Below are positions 33,557 through 42,771 of a stretch of DNA of 64,000 bases, in pieces. Every line of letters begins with the position of its first letter. Positions within the stretch are counted from its first letter, which is position 1. A program made the position numbers and the translations under genes. The notes beneath the pieces were generated by a model that was given only the letters and a program-made list of their open reading frames with translations, had not been told where the DNA came from and ran no database searches. Source of the stretch: Streptomyces sp. A3M-1-3 (GTDB taxonomy: Bacteria; Actinomycetota; Actinomycetes; Streptomycetales; Streptomycetaceae); contig NZ_JANAVP010000028.1 in the NCBI RefSeq assembly GCF_024213665.1, positions 1-64,000 on the forward strand, written 5' to 3'.

Positions 33557-35329
33557 TCACGCGGTCAGCTCCTGGTGCAGCGCTTCGCGCAGCCGCGCGG
33601 CCCGCTCCGCGACCTCAGACGGACCCAGTTCGACGGCCCGCGCGCACCACTGCTGCCCCTCGGCCAGATCGCCGTGGCGCGCGGCGAGCAGCCCGAGCCG
33701 CAGCGCGGCGCGGCCGTGCCCCGCCATGGCCGCCCGGCTCCACCACAGGGCTGCTTCCGGCTCGCTGCCCTCGCGCGCGAGCAGCAGCCCGAGGTTGAAG
33801 GCGCCGTTGCGGCTGCCCGCCTCGGCGGCCTCGCGGTACCAACGGGCGGCCTCGACCAGGTCGCCGCGGCCGGCGGCCAGCATGCCGACGCGTACCTGGG
33901 CGCGGCGGTGCCCCTGCTCGGCGGCCCGCTCGTACCACTCCTCGCACTCGGACTTCTCCGACACCGGTTCACCGAGCCCCACCGGCTCCGGCGGCGGCTG
34001 CAGGGAGTCCAGCAGCGAACCGAGCCGGAAGGCGGCCTCCGCGCTGCCACCGCCCGCGGCGCACCGCAGGTGGCGCTCGGCGCCCCGCTCCTCGCCGTCC
34101 CGGACCAGCGCGATGCCGACCTGGAGGGCGGCCTCGGTGTGCCCGGCGGCGGCTGCCCGCTCGTACCACTTCAGCGCCGTACGGTCGTCGTCGCGGCTCG
34201 CGTGCAGGATGCCGAGGTTGAACGCGGCGTCCACGCTGCCCGCCTCGGCCGCCTTGGAGAACCAGGGCTCGGCCCCGGCCGCGTCCCCGCCCTGGAGCAG
34301 CAGGATGGCGAGCGCGTTGGCGGCCTCCCGGTGACCCGCGTAGGCGGCACGGCGGTACCACTGCTCGGACTGCGCGGTGCGGTCCTGGGCAGCGCAGAGC
34401 AGGGCGAGGTTGTACGCCCCGTTGTCGTCGCCGGCGTCCATCGCGGCCCGGTACCAGCGCTCGGCGGTCTGCGTCTCGCCGCGGGCGGCGTGCAGCGCGC
34501 CCAGGGCGTTGGCGGCGTTTCCGTCGCCCTCCTGGGCAGCCCGGTGCCACCACACGGCCGCGCTGTCCTCGTCGCCCGCGTCGCGCAGCAGGAAGCCGAG
34601 CGCACAGGCGGCGCGGGACTCGCCGTCCTTGGCGGAGGTCAGGTACCAGCGGCCCGCCTCCTTCAGCTCGCCGCGTCCCTCGAGGATCGAGCCGAGGTGC
34701 AGGGCGGCACGCCGGTGCCCCCGCGCGGCGGCCTGGCGGTACCACTGCTCGGCCTCGTCGGCCCGCTCCGTGTCGGTCCTGCGCAGGTGCTGGGCGAGCC
34801 GGTACGCCGCTTCGCGGTGGCCCTGCTCGGCGGCGGCGCGCAGCCAGCGCTCGGCGCCGACGTCGCCGCGGTGCTCCAGCAGGTCGGCGAGGGCGTACGC
34901 ACCGAGGGCATGGCCGGACTCGGCGGACTGGCGCAGCCAGTATTCGGCCGCCGGCTCGTCGCCGCGCTCGCGGTAGTGCCGGCCGAGGGCATGGGCCGCG
35001 GCGGCGGAACCGGCGACAGCGGCGATGCGCCACCAGCCGGCCGCCTCGTCGGCGTAACCGCGCTGATGCAGCAGGACACCCAGGTTGTTGGCGGCGGCCC
35101 GGTCGCCCTCCGCGGTTGCGGCACGCAGATGGGGCTCGGCGCCGTCGAGGTCACCGCGGCGCAGGAGCAGGGCACCGAGCACACTCATCGACGCGATGTC
35201 GCCGCGCTCGGCGGCACGCCGGTGCCGCGCCTCGACTTCGGCGTCGGCGGTGTCCGCAGTGCTCTCGGCCTCTTCCTGCACAAACCGCCCTGTCTCCAAC
35301 AGAGTTGACCTGTCCCCCATAAACTCCAT
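33557..35329 (-). CDS. Sel1/TPR-like repeat protein
   Basis: A 590-residue protein almost wholly made of about 15 Sel1-like repeats of 33-36 residues (for example AERWYRAAMDAGDDNGAYNL and WYERAAAAGHTEAALQVGIA). No signal peptide or membrane span is visible, so it is probably a cytoplasmic scaffold. Starts at ATG 35329 and 35320 are both possible. The gene lies between two identical initiator tRNA genes on the same strand. The partner proteins are not indicated by context. Confidence 0.85.
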   Translation of the reverse strand: MEFMGDRSTLLETGRFVQEEAESTADTADAEVEARHRRAAERGDIASMSVLGALLLRRGDLDGAEPHLRAATAEGDRAAANNLGVLLHQRGYADEAAGWWRIAAVAGSAAAAHALGRHYRERGDEPAAEYWLRQSAESGHALGAYALADLLEHRGDVGAERWLRAAAEQGHREAAYRLAQHLRRTDTERADEAEQWYRQAAARGHRRAALHLGSILEGRGELKEAGRWYLTSAKDGESRAACALGFLLRDAGDEDSAAVWWHRAAQEGDGNAANALGALHAARGETQTAERWYRAAMDAGDDNGAYNLALLCAAQDRTAQSEQWYRRAAYAGHREAANALAILLLQGGDAAGAEPWFSKAAEAGSVDAAFNLGILHASRDDDRTALKWYERAAAAGHTEAALQVGIALVRDGEERGAERHLRCAAGGGSAEAAFRLGSLLDSLQPPPEPVGLGEPVSEKSECEEWYERAAEQGHRRAQVRVGMLAAGRGDLVEAARWYREAAEAGSRNGAFNLGLLLAREGSEPEAALWWSRAAMAGHGRAALRLGLLAARHGDLAEGQQWCARAVELGPSEVAERAARLREALHQELTA

Positions 35330-35480
35330 CGTCGCACCACCTGCAACCCGCGTACACCTGGTATACCGCAGCCAGTGAGGTCACTACAGCGTTTTGTCGA
35401 CATGCCCACAGATGGACAAGTCAAACACGTCTCAGCCCCAACTCCGCCCACCTGAGACGCGTTTCGCCGCATCGGCACAT

Positions 35481-35517
35481 GACAAAGGCCCGGATCCTTA
35501 AGGATCCGGGCCTTGTC
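35481..35517. terminator. Terminator of the second initiator tRNA gene
   Basis: A stem of AAGGCCCGGATCC pairing with GGATCCGGGCCTT around a TTAA loop, extended by CA/TG with one bulged A. It is near-identical to the stem after the first copy, so tRNA and terminator were duplicated together. Confidence 0.85.
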
Positions 35518-35522
35518 TTGAG

Positions 35523-35596
35523 TAGCGGGGACAGGATTTGAACCTGCGACCTCTGGGTTATGAGCCCAGCGAGCTACCGAGCTGCTCCACCCCGCG
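35523..35596 (-). tRNA. Initiator tRNA-fMet (CAT), copy 2
   Basis: Identical over all 74 bases to the gene at 33427-33500, with the same C1-U72 mismatch and GGG/CCC anticodon stem. It is followed on the minus strand by its own terminator. Confidence 0.95.
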
Positions 35597-35630
35597 CCGT
35601 TGTGTTGCAACCGTACCACGGCGCGGAGCG

Positions 35631-35666
35631 GGTCCTGACCGGCCGCCGGAGCGGGCGGTCAGGACC
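35631..35666 (-). terminator. Hairpin downstream of the UPF0182 gene
   Basis: GGTCCTGACCG (35631-35641) pairs with CGGTCAGGACC (35656-35666). It lies after the UPF0182 stop and the GTCAGT array and before the second tRNA. Likely the 3' end of the UPF0182 transcript. Confidence 0.55.
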
Positions 35667-35741
35667 AGCGTCAGAGTCAGAGTCAGAGTCAGGACCAGGG
35701 TCAGTGTCAGTGTCAGTGTCAGTGTCAGTGTCAGTGTCAGG
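35658..35741. repeat. GTCAGA/GTCAGT hexamer array at the UPF0182 stop codon
   Basis: The 6-base unit GTCAG(A/T) repeats about three times as GTCAGA and six times as GTCAGT, interrupted by GTCAGGACCAGG. The UPF0182 stop (minus strand, 35737-35739) lies in the last unit. Because the unit is a multiple of three and contains TGA on the minus strand, slippage changes only the untranslated tail. Confidence 0.8.
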
Positions 35742-38631
35742 GCGCGTCCGGCGTGGCACCCGGCTTTGCGGCCGCCTTGGCCTCGGCGTCGGCAGCCCGC
35801 TTCAGCGCCGCCGCGAGCTCGTCCTGGGCCTTGCCGTAGGCGGTCCAGTCACCCTCCTTGAGCGCCTTCTCTCCGTCGTCGAAGGCCTTCTGCGCATCGG
35901 CCAGCGCCTGCTTCACCGTCGGGTCCTGCGGTGTCGTCGGCGGCTTGGTGGTGTCGTCGCCGGGCGGCGGTGGCTCGGTGGTGTCCGCGCCCTCCGCTCC
36001 GAAGACCTTGTTCAGGGCCTCGCCGAGGGTGTCCTCGAACGCGGTCTCCTTGCCGTACGAGACCAGCACCTTCTTCAGCAGCGGGTAGTTGACCCCGCCA
36101 CCGCGCACGTACACCGGCTCGACGTACAGCAGGTCGCCGTCGAGCGGCAGCGTCATGAGGTTTCCGTACTCGACCTCGGAGTCGCCGCCCTTGAGGAGCC
36201 TGATCTTCTCCGCGATCACCTCGTCGGAGTTGAACTGGCTCTGCACCTGCTTGGGTCCGGCGACCGTGGTACTCGCCGGCAGTTTCAGGATCTCGATCCT
36301 GCCGTAGTCCTTGGCGTCCGCCTCGGCGTTGACCGCCATGAACGCGCTCAGGTTGTCGCGGCCGTTCGGTGTGAACGTCGTCGTCAGCGAGAACGCCTGG
36401 TCGGTCTGCTTCGGCATCTTCATGGACAGGTAGTACGGCGGAACGGCGTTGCCCGACTTGTTGGTCGGGTCGTCCGGCACCTGCCACGCCTCACTGCCGC
36501 TGAGGAACGTCTGCGGGTCGGTGACGTGGTAGCGGGTCAGGAGTTCACGCTGCACCTTGAACAGGTCCTGCGGGTAGCGCATGTGCTCCTTGAGTTGCGG
36601 CATGATCTCGCTCTTGGCCTTGACCGTGCCGGGGAACGCCTTCATCCAGGTCTTGAGGACCGGGTCCTCGGTGTCCCACTGGTAGAGGTGCACCGTGCCG
36701 TCGTACGCGTCGACTGTGGCCTTCACCGAGTTGCGGATGTAGTTGACCTGGTTCTCCTGCGCGACGACCGCGCGCTGGCTGTCGGTCAGCGCGTCCGCGG
36801 TGGTCTCCCCCAGCGTCGTACGCGAGGCGTACGGGTAGCCGTTGGACGTGGTGTACGCGTCGACGATCCACTGGATCTTCCCGCCGACGACCGCCGGGTA
36901 GGCGTCGCCGTCGATGGTCAGCCAGGGGGCGACCGCCTCCACACGCTCCTTGGGGGTGCGGTTGTAGAGAATCCGCGAACCGTCGCCGATGGCACCGGAG
37001 TAGAGGATCTGCGGCTCGCTGAAGGCCATCGCGTACGCGGCCCGGTTGAACGGGTTGGCGAGGTTGACCCCGCTCTTGCCCTTGTAGCTGGTGGTCTTCT
37101 CACCCTTGTCGTCGGAGTAGTCCAGCTCCGTCTGCGGACCGCCCACGATCGAGTACTGCTTGGTCTTCTCGCCGTAGTAGATCTGCTGCTGGAACGTGCC
37201 GAGCTGGCCCCGGGACGGCAGATCGGACTCGGTGAAGACCGGCTTGCCCTCGGAGTCGGTGGTCGTGCCCTTGGCCGCGACCACCCCGTAGCCGTGGGTG
37301 AACTTGAAGTGGTCGTTGATCCAGTTGTTCTTCGGGATGCCGTCGAGGTTCAGCTCGCGCAGTCCGATGACGGTGTCCTGGCTCTTGCCCGCCGGGTCCT
37401 TGTAGCGGTCGACATCCAGCGTGGCGGGGAAGGTGTAGTAGCCCTTGATCTGCTGGAGCTGCTGGAAGGTCGGCGAGACGATGTTCGGGTCGAGCAGCCG
37501 GATGCTGGCCGTGGTGTCGGCCTCCTTGCGCTGCTTCACCTTGTCCGTCGAGCTCGCCGCGCCCGGGTAGTCCGTCACCTTCGACGTGTCGATGCCGTAC
37601 GCGTCGCGGGTGGCCTCGATGTTCTTCTCGACGTACGGAGACTCCTTGGCCTGCTCGTTCGGCTGGACCTGGAACTTCTGCACGATGGCCGGGTAGAGCC
37701 CGCCGATCAGGATCGCGGAGAGCACCATCAGACCGAAGCCGATCACCGGCAGCTGCCAGGTGCGGCGCCACAGGGTCGCGAAGAACAGCACGGCACAGAT
37801 GACGGCGATGCAGAACAGGATGGTCTTCGCCGGCAGGTAGGCGTTGGCGTCGACGTACCGCAGACCGGTCCAGTTGTCCGTGGCCCTGAAGTCACTCGAC
37901 TTCACCGCCAGCCCGTACCGGTCGAGCCAGTACGCGACCGCCTTGAGCGAGACGAAGAGGCCCAGCAGCACCGACAGATGGCCGGTGGCCGCGGCCGTCG
38001 CCCGCGCGCCCGGGCTGGTGATCCGCAGGCCGCCGTACAGGTAGTGCACCAGGGCGGCGGCGATCAGCGAGAGCACGGCGGCCGCGAAGCCGAAGCCGAG
38101 CAGGAAGCGGTACCAGGGCAGCTCGAACGCGTAGAACGACACGTCCATGTTGAACTGCGGGTCCTTCTGGTTGAAGGGCACGCCGTTCACCCACATCAAC
38201 CAGGTACGCCACTGACCGGATGCGGAGGCGCCCGCGATCAGGCCGATGAGCGCGGTGATCCCGAGGAGCAGCCACTTCTTGTACGGGGCGATGCTCATCC
38301 GGTACCGGTCGAGGCTCTGCTGCTCCATGGACATCGCGCTCAGCGGCGGCCGCAGCCGGTGCGCCAGCCAGATGTTCACGCCGACGGCAGCCGCCATCAG
38401 CAGACCGAAGACGGAAAACAGCCCGATCTTGGTCCACAGGGTGGTCGTGAAGACCGATGAGTACTTCACGGAGCGGTACCAGAGCCAGTCGGTCCAGAAC
38501 CCCGCGAACATGACGAACGCCATGGCCAGCACGGCCAGCACGCCCAAAGTCATGAGCAGGGTCCGGACACGCCGGGACGGGCGGCCGACTCTGATCCGTG
38601 GCCCGGACGGGCCTCCGCCGCGGTCCGGCAT
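35737..38631 (-). CDS. UPF0182 family large membrane protein
   Basis: About 964 residues from ATG 38631 (MPDRGGGPSGP), the usual start in Streptomyces homologues; an upstream start at 38700 is less likely. The first 320 residues hold about seven membrane spans (RTLLMTLGVLAVLAMAFVMF first). A large extracytoplasmic region follows with the conserved GYGVVAAKGTTT-type segment and ends in a Pro/Thr-rich linker and an Ala/Lys-rich coiled tail. UPF0182 proteins are actinobacterial and cyanobacterial, and their function is unknown. Confidence 0.92.
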   Translation of the reverse strand: MPDRGGGPSGPRIRVGRPSRRVRTLLMTLGVLAVLAMAFVMFAGFWTDWLWYRSVKYSSVFTTTLWTKIGLFSVFGLLMAAAVGVNIWLAHRLRPPLSAMSMEQQSLDRYRMSIAPYKKWLLLGITALIGLIAGASASGQWRTWLMWVNGVPFNQKDPQFNMDVSFYAFELPWYRFLLGFGFAAAVLSLIAAALVHYLYGGLRITSPGARATAAATGHLSVLLGLFVSLKAVAYWLDRYGLAVKSSDFRATDNWTGLRYVDANAYLPAKTILFCIAVICAVLFFATLWRRTWQLPVIGFGLMVLSAILIGGLYPAIVQKFQVQPNEQAKESPYVEKNIEATRDAYGIDTSKVTDYPGAASSTDKVKQRKEADTTASIRLLDPNIVSPTFQQLQQIKGYYTFPATLDVDRYKDPAGKSQDTVIGLRELNLDGIPKNNWINDHFKFTHGYGVVAAKGTTTDSEGKPVFTESDLPSRGQLGTFQQQIYYGEKTKQYSIVGGPQTELDYSDDKGEKTTSYKGKSGVNLANPFNRAAYAMAFSEPQILYSGAIGDGSRILYNRTPKERVEAVAPWLTIDGDAYPAVVGGKIQWIVDAYTTSNGYPYASRTTLGETTADALTDSQRAVVAQENQVNYIRNSVKATVDAYDGTVHLYQWDTEDPVLKTWMKAFPGTVKAKSEIMPQLKEHMRYPQDLFKVQRELLTRYHVTDPQTFLSGSEAWQVPDDPTNKSGNAVPPYYLSMKMPKQTDQAFSLTTTFTPNGRDNLSAFMAVNAEADAKDYGRIEILKLPASTTVAGPKQVQSQFNSDEVIAEKIRLLKGGDSEVEYGNLMTLPLDGDLLYVEPVYVRGGGVNYPLLKKVLVSYGKETAFEDTLGEALNKVFGAEGADTTEPPPPGDDTTKPPTTPQDPTVKQALADAQKAFDDGEKALKEGDWTAYGKAQDELAAALKRAADAEAKAAAKPGATPDAP

Positions 38632-38766
38632 CTGGAAAGCCAAGGTGCGCACCTCGAAAGTCGCTGTTGGTTGAGCAGGCCCCGCGATCGTAGAGCCCAC
38701 TCATGCAACTTACTGAAGCTTTACTCAGTTCCCGCTTCCGGGTCCGAAGCAGGCAGGATGTTCGCC

Positions 38767-39324
38767 ATGTCCAACGTTTCCGCCTCCGGTACTCCCATGG
38801 CCGCGAGCCCCCTCACCCGTGCCGTACTCGAAATCGACGACTACGCCTCCGGGCTCGGCTGGGACCAGCCCGCCCGGCTCTTCGCGCTCGTCGACACCGC
38901 GCAACTGCGCACCCAGGAACCGGGGCTCGCCGCCCAGCTCGGTCTCGAGGCCGGCGAGGCCGCCGCCTCTCTCACCCCCATCGAGCAGGAGGAGCTGCCG
39001 AAGGGCACCGCTCTCGACGAGTTCCTCGGGACGATCGCCTGGCCCGACGCGGTGGCCGGATGCGCGATGACCGTGGAGCGGCTGATGCTGCCGCCTTCCG
39101 CCGAGGCGTCCGTACCGGAGGGCATGAACGACGCCCAGCTGGCCAAGTGGGTCGCAAAGCATCCGGACCGCCAGGAGGTCCGCATGACGGTGGCGGTGCT
39201 GCGCAACGGTGCGCGCGAGTCGGCCGTACGGCTGCGCGAGAAGGACTCCCCCACGGAGGTTCTCACCGGCGCCGACCTGGTGCCCGGCCTCGCCGAGGCG
39301 CTGGCCCTGACCTTCGAGGCGTAA
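38767..39324 (+). CDS. PPA1309 family protein
   Basis: A 185-residue soluble, acidic protein conserved in actinobacteria. The recognisable family features are LTRAVLEIDDYASGLGWDQP near the N-terminus and a central TIAWPDAVAGCAMTVERLML. No catalytic motif is apparent. The ATG at 38767 follows GGCAGGATGTTCGCC. It converges on the YlbL-like protease gene; the two stops are 30 bases apart. The function is unknown. Confidence 0.85.
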   Translation: MSNVSASGTPMAASPLTRAVLEIDDYASGLGWDQPARLFALVDTAQLRTQEPGLAAQLGLEAGEAAASLTPIEQEELPKGTALDEFLGTIAWPDAVAGCAMTVERLMLPPSAEASVPEGMNDAQLAKWVAKHPDRQEVRMTVAVLRNGARESAVRLREKDSPTEVLTGADLVPGLAEALALTFEA

Positions 39325-39354
39325 CCCCCGGCCGGCGCGAGTGGACGGCTCCGG

Positions 39355-40443
39355 TCAGCTCGCGCTGCACCGGGGCAGCCCGGCGGTGTTCCCCTTGCTG
39401 ATGTCCTCCAGGGACTTCACGGCGTCGTCGATGGTCTTCACCTTGACCAGGGTGAGGCCGGCGGGGACGTCGGCGGCGGCCGAGGCGCAGTTCTCGGCGG
39501 GCATCAGGAAGAACGTGGCGCCCGCGTCGCGCGCGCCCACCGTCTTCATCCGGATGCCGCCGATGGGCCCGACCTTGCCGCTCTCGTCGATGGTGCCCGT
39601 GCCCGCGACGAACTTCCCGCCGGTCAGCTGCCCGGGCGTCAGCTTGTCGACAATGCCGAGGGCGAACATCAGGCCGGCGCTGGGGCCGCCGACGTCGGCC
39701 AGCTTGATGTCGATGGTGAACGGGAAGGTGTGGTCCGTCCCGGCCTGGATCCCGACCATCGCCCGGTCGGCGTCGGGTGCCCTCTCGGTGGTGATGGTGA
39801 TCTTGTCGTCGCCCACGGGCTCCTTGCCGGCCTTCTCGGCCGCGGCCGCGTCGGCGGCCGGGACGACGGTGAAGACGACCTTCTCGCCGGGCGTGTGGCG
39901 GGTGACGAGCTTGGCCACGTCGGCGGGCTCCTTCACCGGCTTGCCGTCGACGGTCTTGATGACGTCACCGGCGTGCAACTTGCCCTCCGCCGGGCTGCCC
40001 TTGATCACCGTGGAGACGACGACACGGGTGGAAACCGGGATGCCGAGTTCCTTGAGGGCGGCCACCTTCGCGCTCTCCTGGGACTGGCTGAACTCCTCGG
40101 CGTTCTCCTGGGTCGACTCCTCCTCCGACTTGCCGTCCGGGTAGAGGGTGTCGTGCGGGACGACCACGTTGTCGTGGGCGAGCCAGCCGTAGACCGCCTC
40201 GACGAGGTTCATCCGGTAGTCGGCGCCGGTGACGCGGACGGTCGTCATATTGAGGTGACCGGCGGTCGGATAGGTCTTCCGGCCCGAGATCCGAAGCACC
40301 GCATCGCCGCGTGCGTCTCCGAGCGTGTTCACCGTCGGCCCCGGAGTCATCTCCGCGTACGGCACCTTGATGAGTACACCGGCGCAGAGCAGCGCGATCA
40401 GCATCAGAGTGGAAGCGAGCATCGTCGCGGTGCGGCGTGGCAT
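39355..40443 (-). CDS. YlbL-like PDZ/Lon-type (S16) membrane protease
   Basis: A 362-residue protein with an N-terminal membrane anchor (residues 8-26), a PDZ domain (IKGSPAEGKLHAGDVI) and a C-terminal Lon-like proteolytic domain. The Ser-Lys dyad is visible: Ser in DVGGPSAGLMFAL and Lys in IGGIRMKTVGARDAG. It faces the outside of the membrane. Family members such as B. subtilis YlbL act in regulated proteolysis. The ATG reads MPRRTATML. Confidence 0.92.
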   Translation of the reverse strand: MPRRTATMLASTLMLIALLCAGVLIKVPYAEMTPGPTVNTLGDARGDAVLRISGRKTYPTAGHLNMTTVRVTGADYRMNLVEAVYGWLAHDNVVVPHDTLYPDGKSEEESTQENAEEFSQSQESAKVAALKELGIPVSTRVVVSTVIKGSPAEGKLHAGDVIKTVDGKPVKEPADVAKLVTRHTPGEKVVFTVVPAADAAAAEKAGKEPVGDDKITITTERAPDADRAMVGIQAGTDHTFPFTIDIKLADVGGPSAGLMFALGIVDKLTPGQLTGGKFVAGTGTIDESGKVGPIGGIRMKTVGARDAGATFFLMPAENCASAAADVPAGLTLVKVKTIDDAVKSLEDISKGNTAGLPRCSAS

Positions 40444-40514
40444 GGAACGACAGTACGGGACGGCTCCGCAGGACCACCCGTGGGGCCGGTCCGTACGGGC
40501 ACTCGCGGGACGCG

Positions 40515-40685
40515 TCAGACGGCGTCGGAACCGGAGTGTGCCTTCTCCATCGCTTCGCGGAACCTCGCATAGCCTGCGAGTTCGGATATGTCACCGGAAG
40601 TGCGGTTGCGGGCAGCCCAGCTCGCCCATATCGCAGCACCGATGGCGGCGAAAAACGGTATCAGCAACCACGCGAGCGATGCCAT
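40515..40685 (-). CDS. 56-residue single-span membrane protein
   Basis: A short gene starting MASLAWLLIPFFAAIGAAIW with a strong ribosome site (GGGAGG, five bases before the ATG). One N-terminal membrane helix is followed by the soluble tail RTSGDISELAGYARFREAME. The spacing, ribosome site and amino-acid bias support translation. It lies directly upstream of the YlbL-like protease on the same strand (72-base gap), so it may be its small partner or substrate; that is inference. Confidence 0.8.
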   Translation of the reverse strand: MASLAWLLIPFFAAIGAAIWASWAARNRTSGDISELAGYARFREAMEKAHSGSDAV

Positions 40686-40825
40686 CCCGACCTCCCTACC
40701 CTTGAACGACCGCAGCGGATTTGATCAGCAGATTAGTCATCTGCCGGTTCAACGCTCATGGCAGGGGCCGGGTTACGCAAATCGGACGGCAAGGCGCTAC
40801 GCGCCGACCCGCCCTCCCGTCGCCC

Positions 40826-40847
40826 GACCACCACCCCTCAACGACAG
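40826..40847 (+). repeat. 22-base exact repeat, copy 2
   Basis: Identical to 25414-25435 in the same orientation. Here it lies just past the moaE stop codon and is flanked by GCGCTACGCGC-type palindromic sequence. Confidence 0.6.
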
Positions 40848-40849
40848 CG

Positions 40850-41308
<459 letters not shown>

Positions 41309-41449
41309 ACCGTCCATCGTGCCGTACCCGGCTGACATTGCGGAATAGCCGATTCGCCGGGGGTGGCGGCCCCCATATGGAGCCTTCTACAGCGGGCTCC
41401 CGGCGAGCGGCCGGCCGTACCCGTAGCCGTTAGCCGTAGCCGTGCGCTG

Positions 41450-42580
41450 TCAGCGCCTGCGCGCCTTGCGGGCTCTGCGTACGACGGCCGCTGCGCCCAG
41501 CAGCGCCACGGTCGCGCCCGCCGCGCCGGCCGCTGTGGCGTCCTTGCGGCCGAGACGGCGTCCCGCGACGGTGTGCCGGCCGGCGACCTCCTCCAGCAGC
41601 TCGGCGAGGACCTCCTCATTGGTCCACTGCGGGCGCCAGCCCGCGTCGTGCAGCCGGCTGACGCTGACCACCCACGGGTGCATCGTGTACGCGAGGTCGC
41701 CCGCGGGCGACGGAGTGAGGCCGATGCGGTGCAGCCTGGCAGCGGCGCCGAGGGCGACGGCGGAGGGCAGCTCCATCCGGCGGATGCCGCTCAGCTCCTC
41801 GACCTCCTCCTGCTCCAGCCAGCCGTCGCAGCCGACCGCGAGCTCCCCCTCGACCTTCTCCAGCGCGGCGTACTCCAGTGCGCTGACCAGGTCCTCGACA
41901 TGGCAGAACTGCCAGGTGGGACGCGAACCGGCGACCACCAGCAGGCGCGGGGACTCGAAGTAGCGGGTGAGCGCGGTGTCCGTACCGCCCACCAGGACGG
42001 CGGGCCTTACCACCGTGACGTTCAGACCGGGGTGGGCACGGGGTGCCCGGCGGCCCAGTCTCTCGATCTCCAGCAGGTCGCCTACGCCCGTGGCCTCGGC
42101 GGTGGCGCGCAGCTCGGAGTCCTCGGAGAGCGGAATGTCGTTGTCCGCCAGTGCCCCGTAGACCATCGCGGAGGTGCACAGCACGACCCGGTGGACCCCG
42201 ACGGCCGCTGCAGCGGTGAGCACGGTCTGGGTGCCGCGCACGTTGTACGCCGTACGCGCGGCCGGGTCGGTCTCCAGGTCGAGGTCGAGCGCCAGGTGTA
42301 CGACGACGTCCGCGCCGCGCAGCTTCTCGGCGATCGCCGGATCGCGTACGTCGAGGATGTGCCAGAGCGCGTCGGCGCACGCACCGCGGCGCTCGTCGAC
42401 GGCCACCACCTGCTTGACCTCGTCGGATGCGGCGAGGCGCTGAACGAGCAGCGCACCGACTCCCGAGGCGGCACCGGTGACCGCGACGACGGGGCCGCGG
42501 CCGGTCGGCGCTGGGTTGTTTCGCCTCTGGCGAACTTCGGCGCTGTGCGATGCGCGAACCTGTGGATCTGGGGAACTCAC
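41450..42580 (-). CDS. NAD-dependent epimerase/dehydratase (extended SDR)
   Basis: A 376-residue protein from GTG 42580; the longer frame to 42787 overlaps the promoter of the divergent metalloprotease. The Rossmann motif is AVTGAASGVGALLVQRL, with HLALD and the substrate strand VLCTSAMVYGAL. The YxxxK catalytic motif is not evident, so it may be an atypical SDR or a non-catalytic NAD(P)-binding protein. The C-terminus has a short hydrophobic stretch (GATVALLGAAAVV) and a basic end, suggesting membrane association. The substrate is unknown. Confidence 0.85.
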   Translation of the reverse strand: MSSPDPQVRASHSAEVRQRRNNPAPTGRGPVVAVTGAASGVGALLVQRLAASDEVKQVVAVDERRGACADALWHILDVRDPAIAEKLRGADVVVHLALDLDLETDPAARTAYNVRGTQTVLTAAAAVGVHRVVLCTSAMVYGALADNDIPLSEDSELRATAEATGVGDLLEIERLGRRAPRAHPGLNVTVVRPAVLVGGTDTALTRYFESPRLLVVAGSRPTWQFCHVEDLVSALEYAALEKVEGELAVGCDGWLEQEEVEELSGIRRMELPSAVALGAAARLHRIGLTPSPAGDLAYTMHPWVVSVSRLHDAGWRPQWTNEEVLAELLEEVAGRHTVAGRRLGRKDATAAGAAGATVALLGAAAVVRRARKARRR

Positions 42581-42771
42581 CGGGCGTCTCCAGCGGTTGT
42601 CTTCAGTACGTACACGCCGTGACGCGTACGTACCAGGTGGCGTCCATCCTGCCGCAGGCCACGTGTCCGCGGAGCACCGAGCCCGGAAGCGGGTGTGGTG
42701 TCTACGCTGGGTGGTGTTGTCGGGCAATCGCCGTCGACTCCCGTCGGCGGCCTTACGAGCCGAGGAAACCC

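Noticed and set aside
33427..35596. Prophage or integrative element between the two tRNA-fMet copies.
   Set aside because: The interval holds a single Sel1-repeat gene; no integrase, excisionase or phage gene is present.
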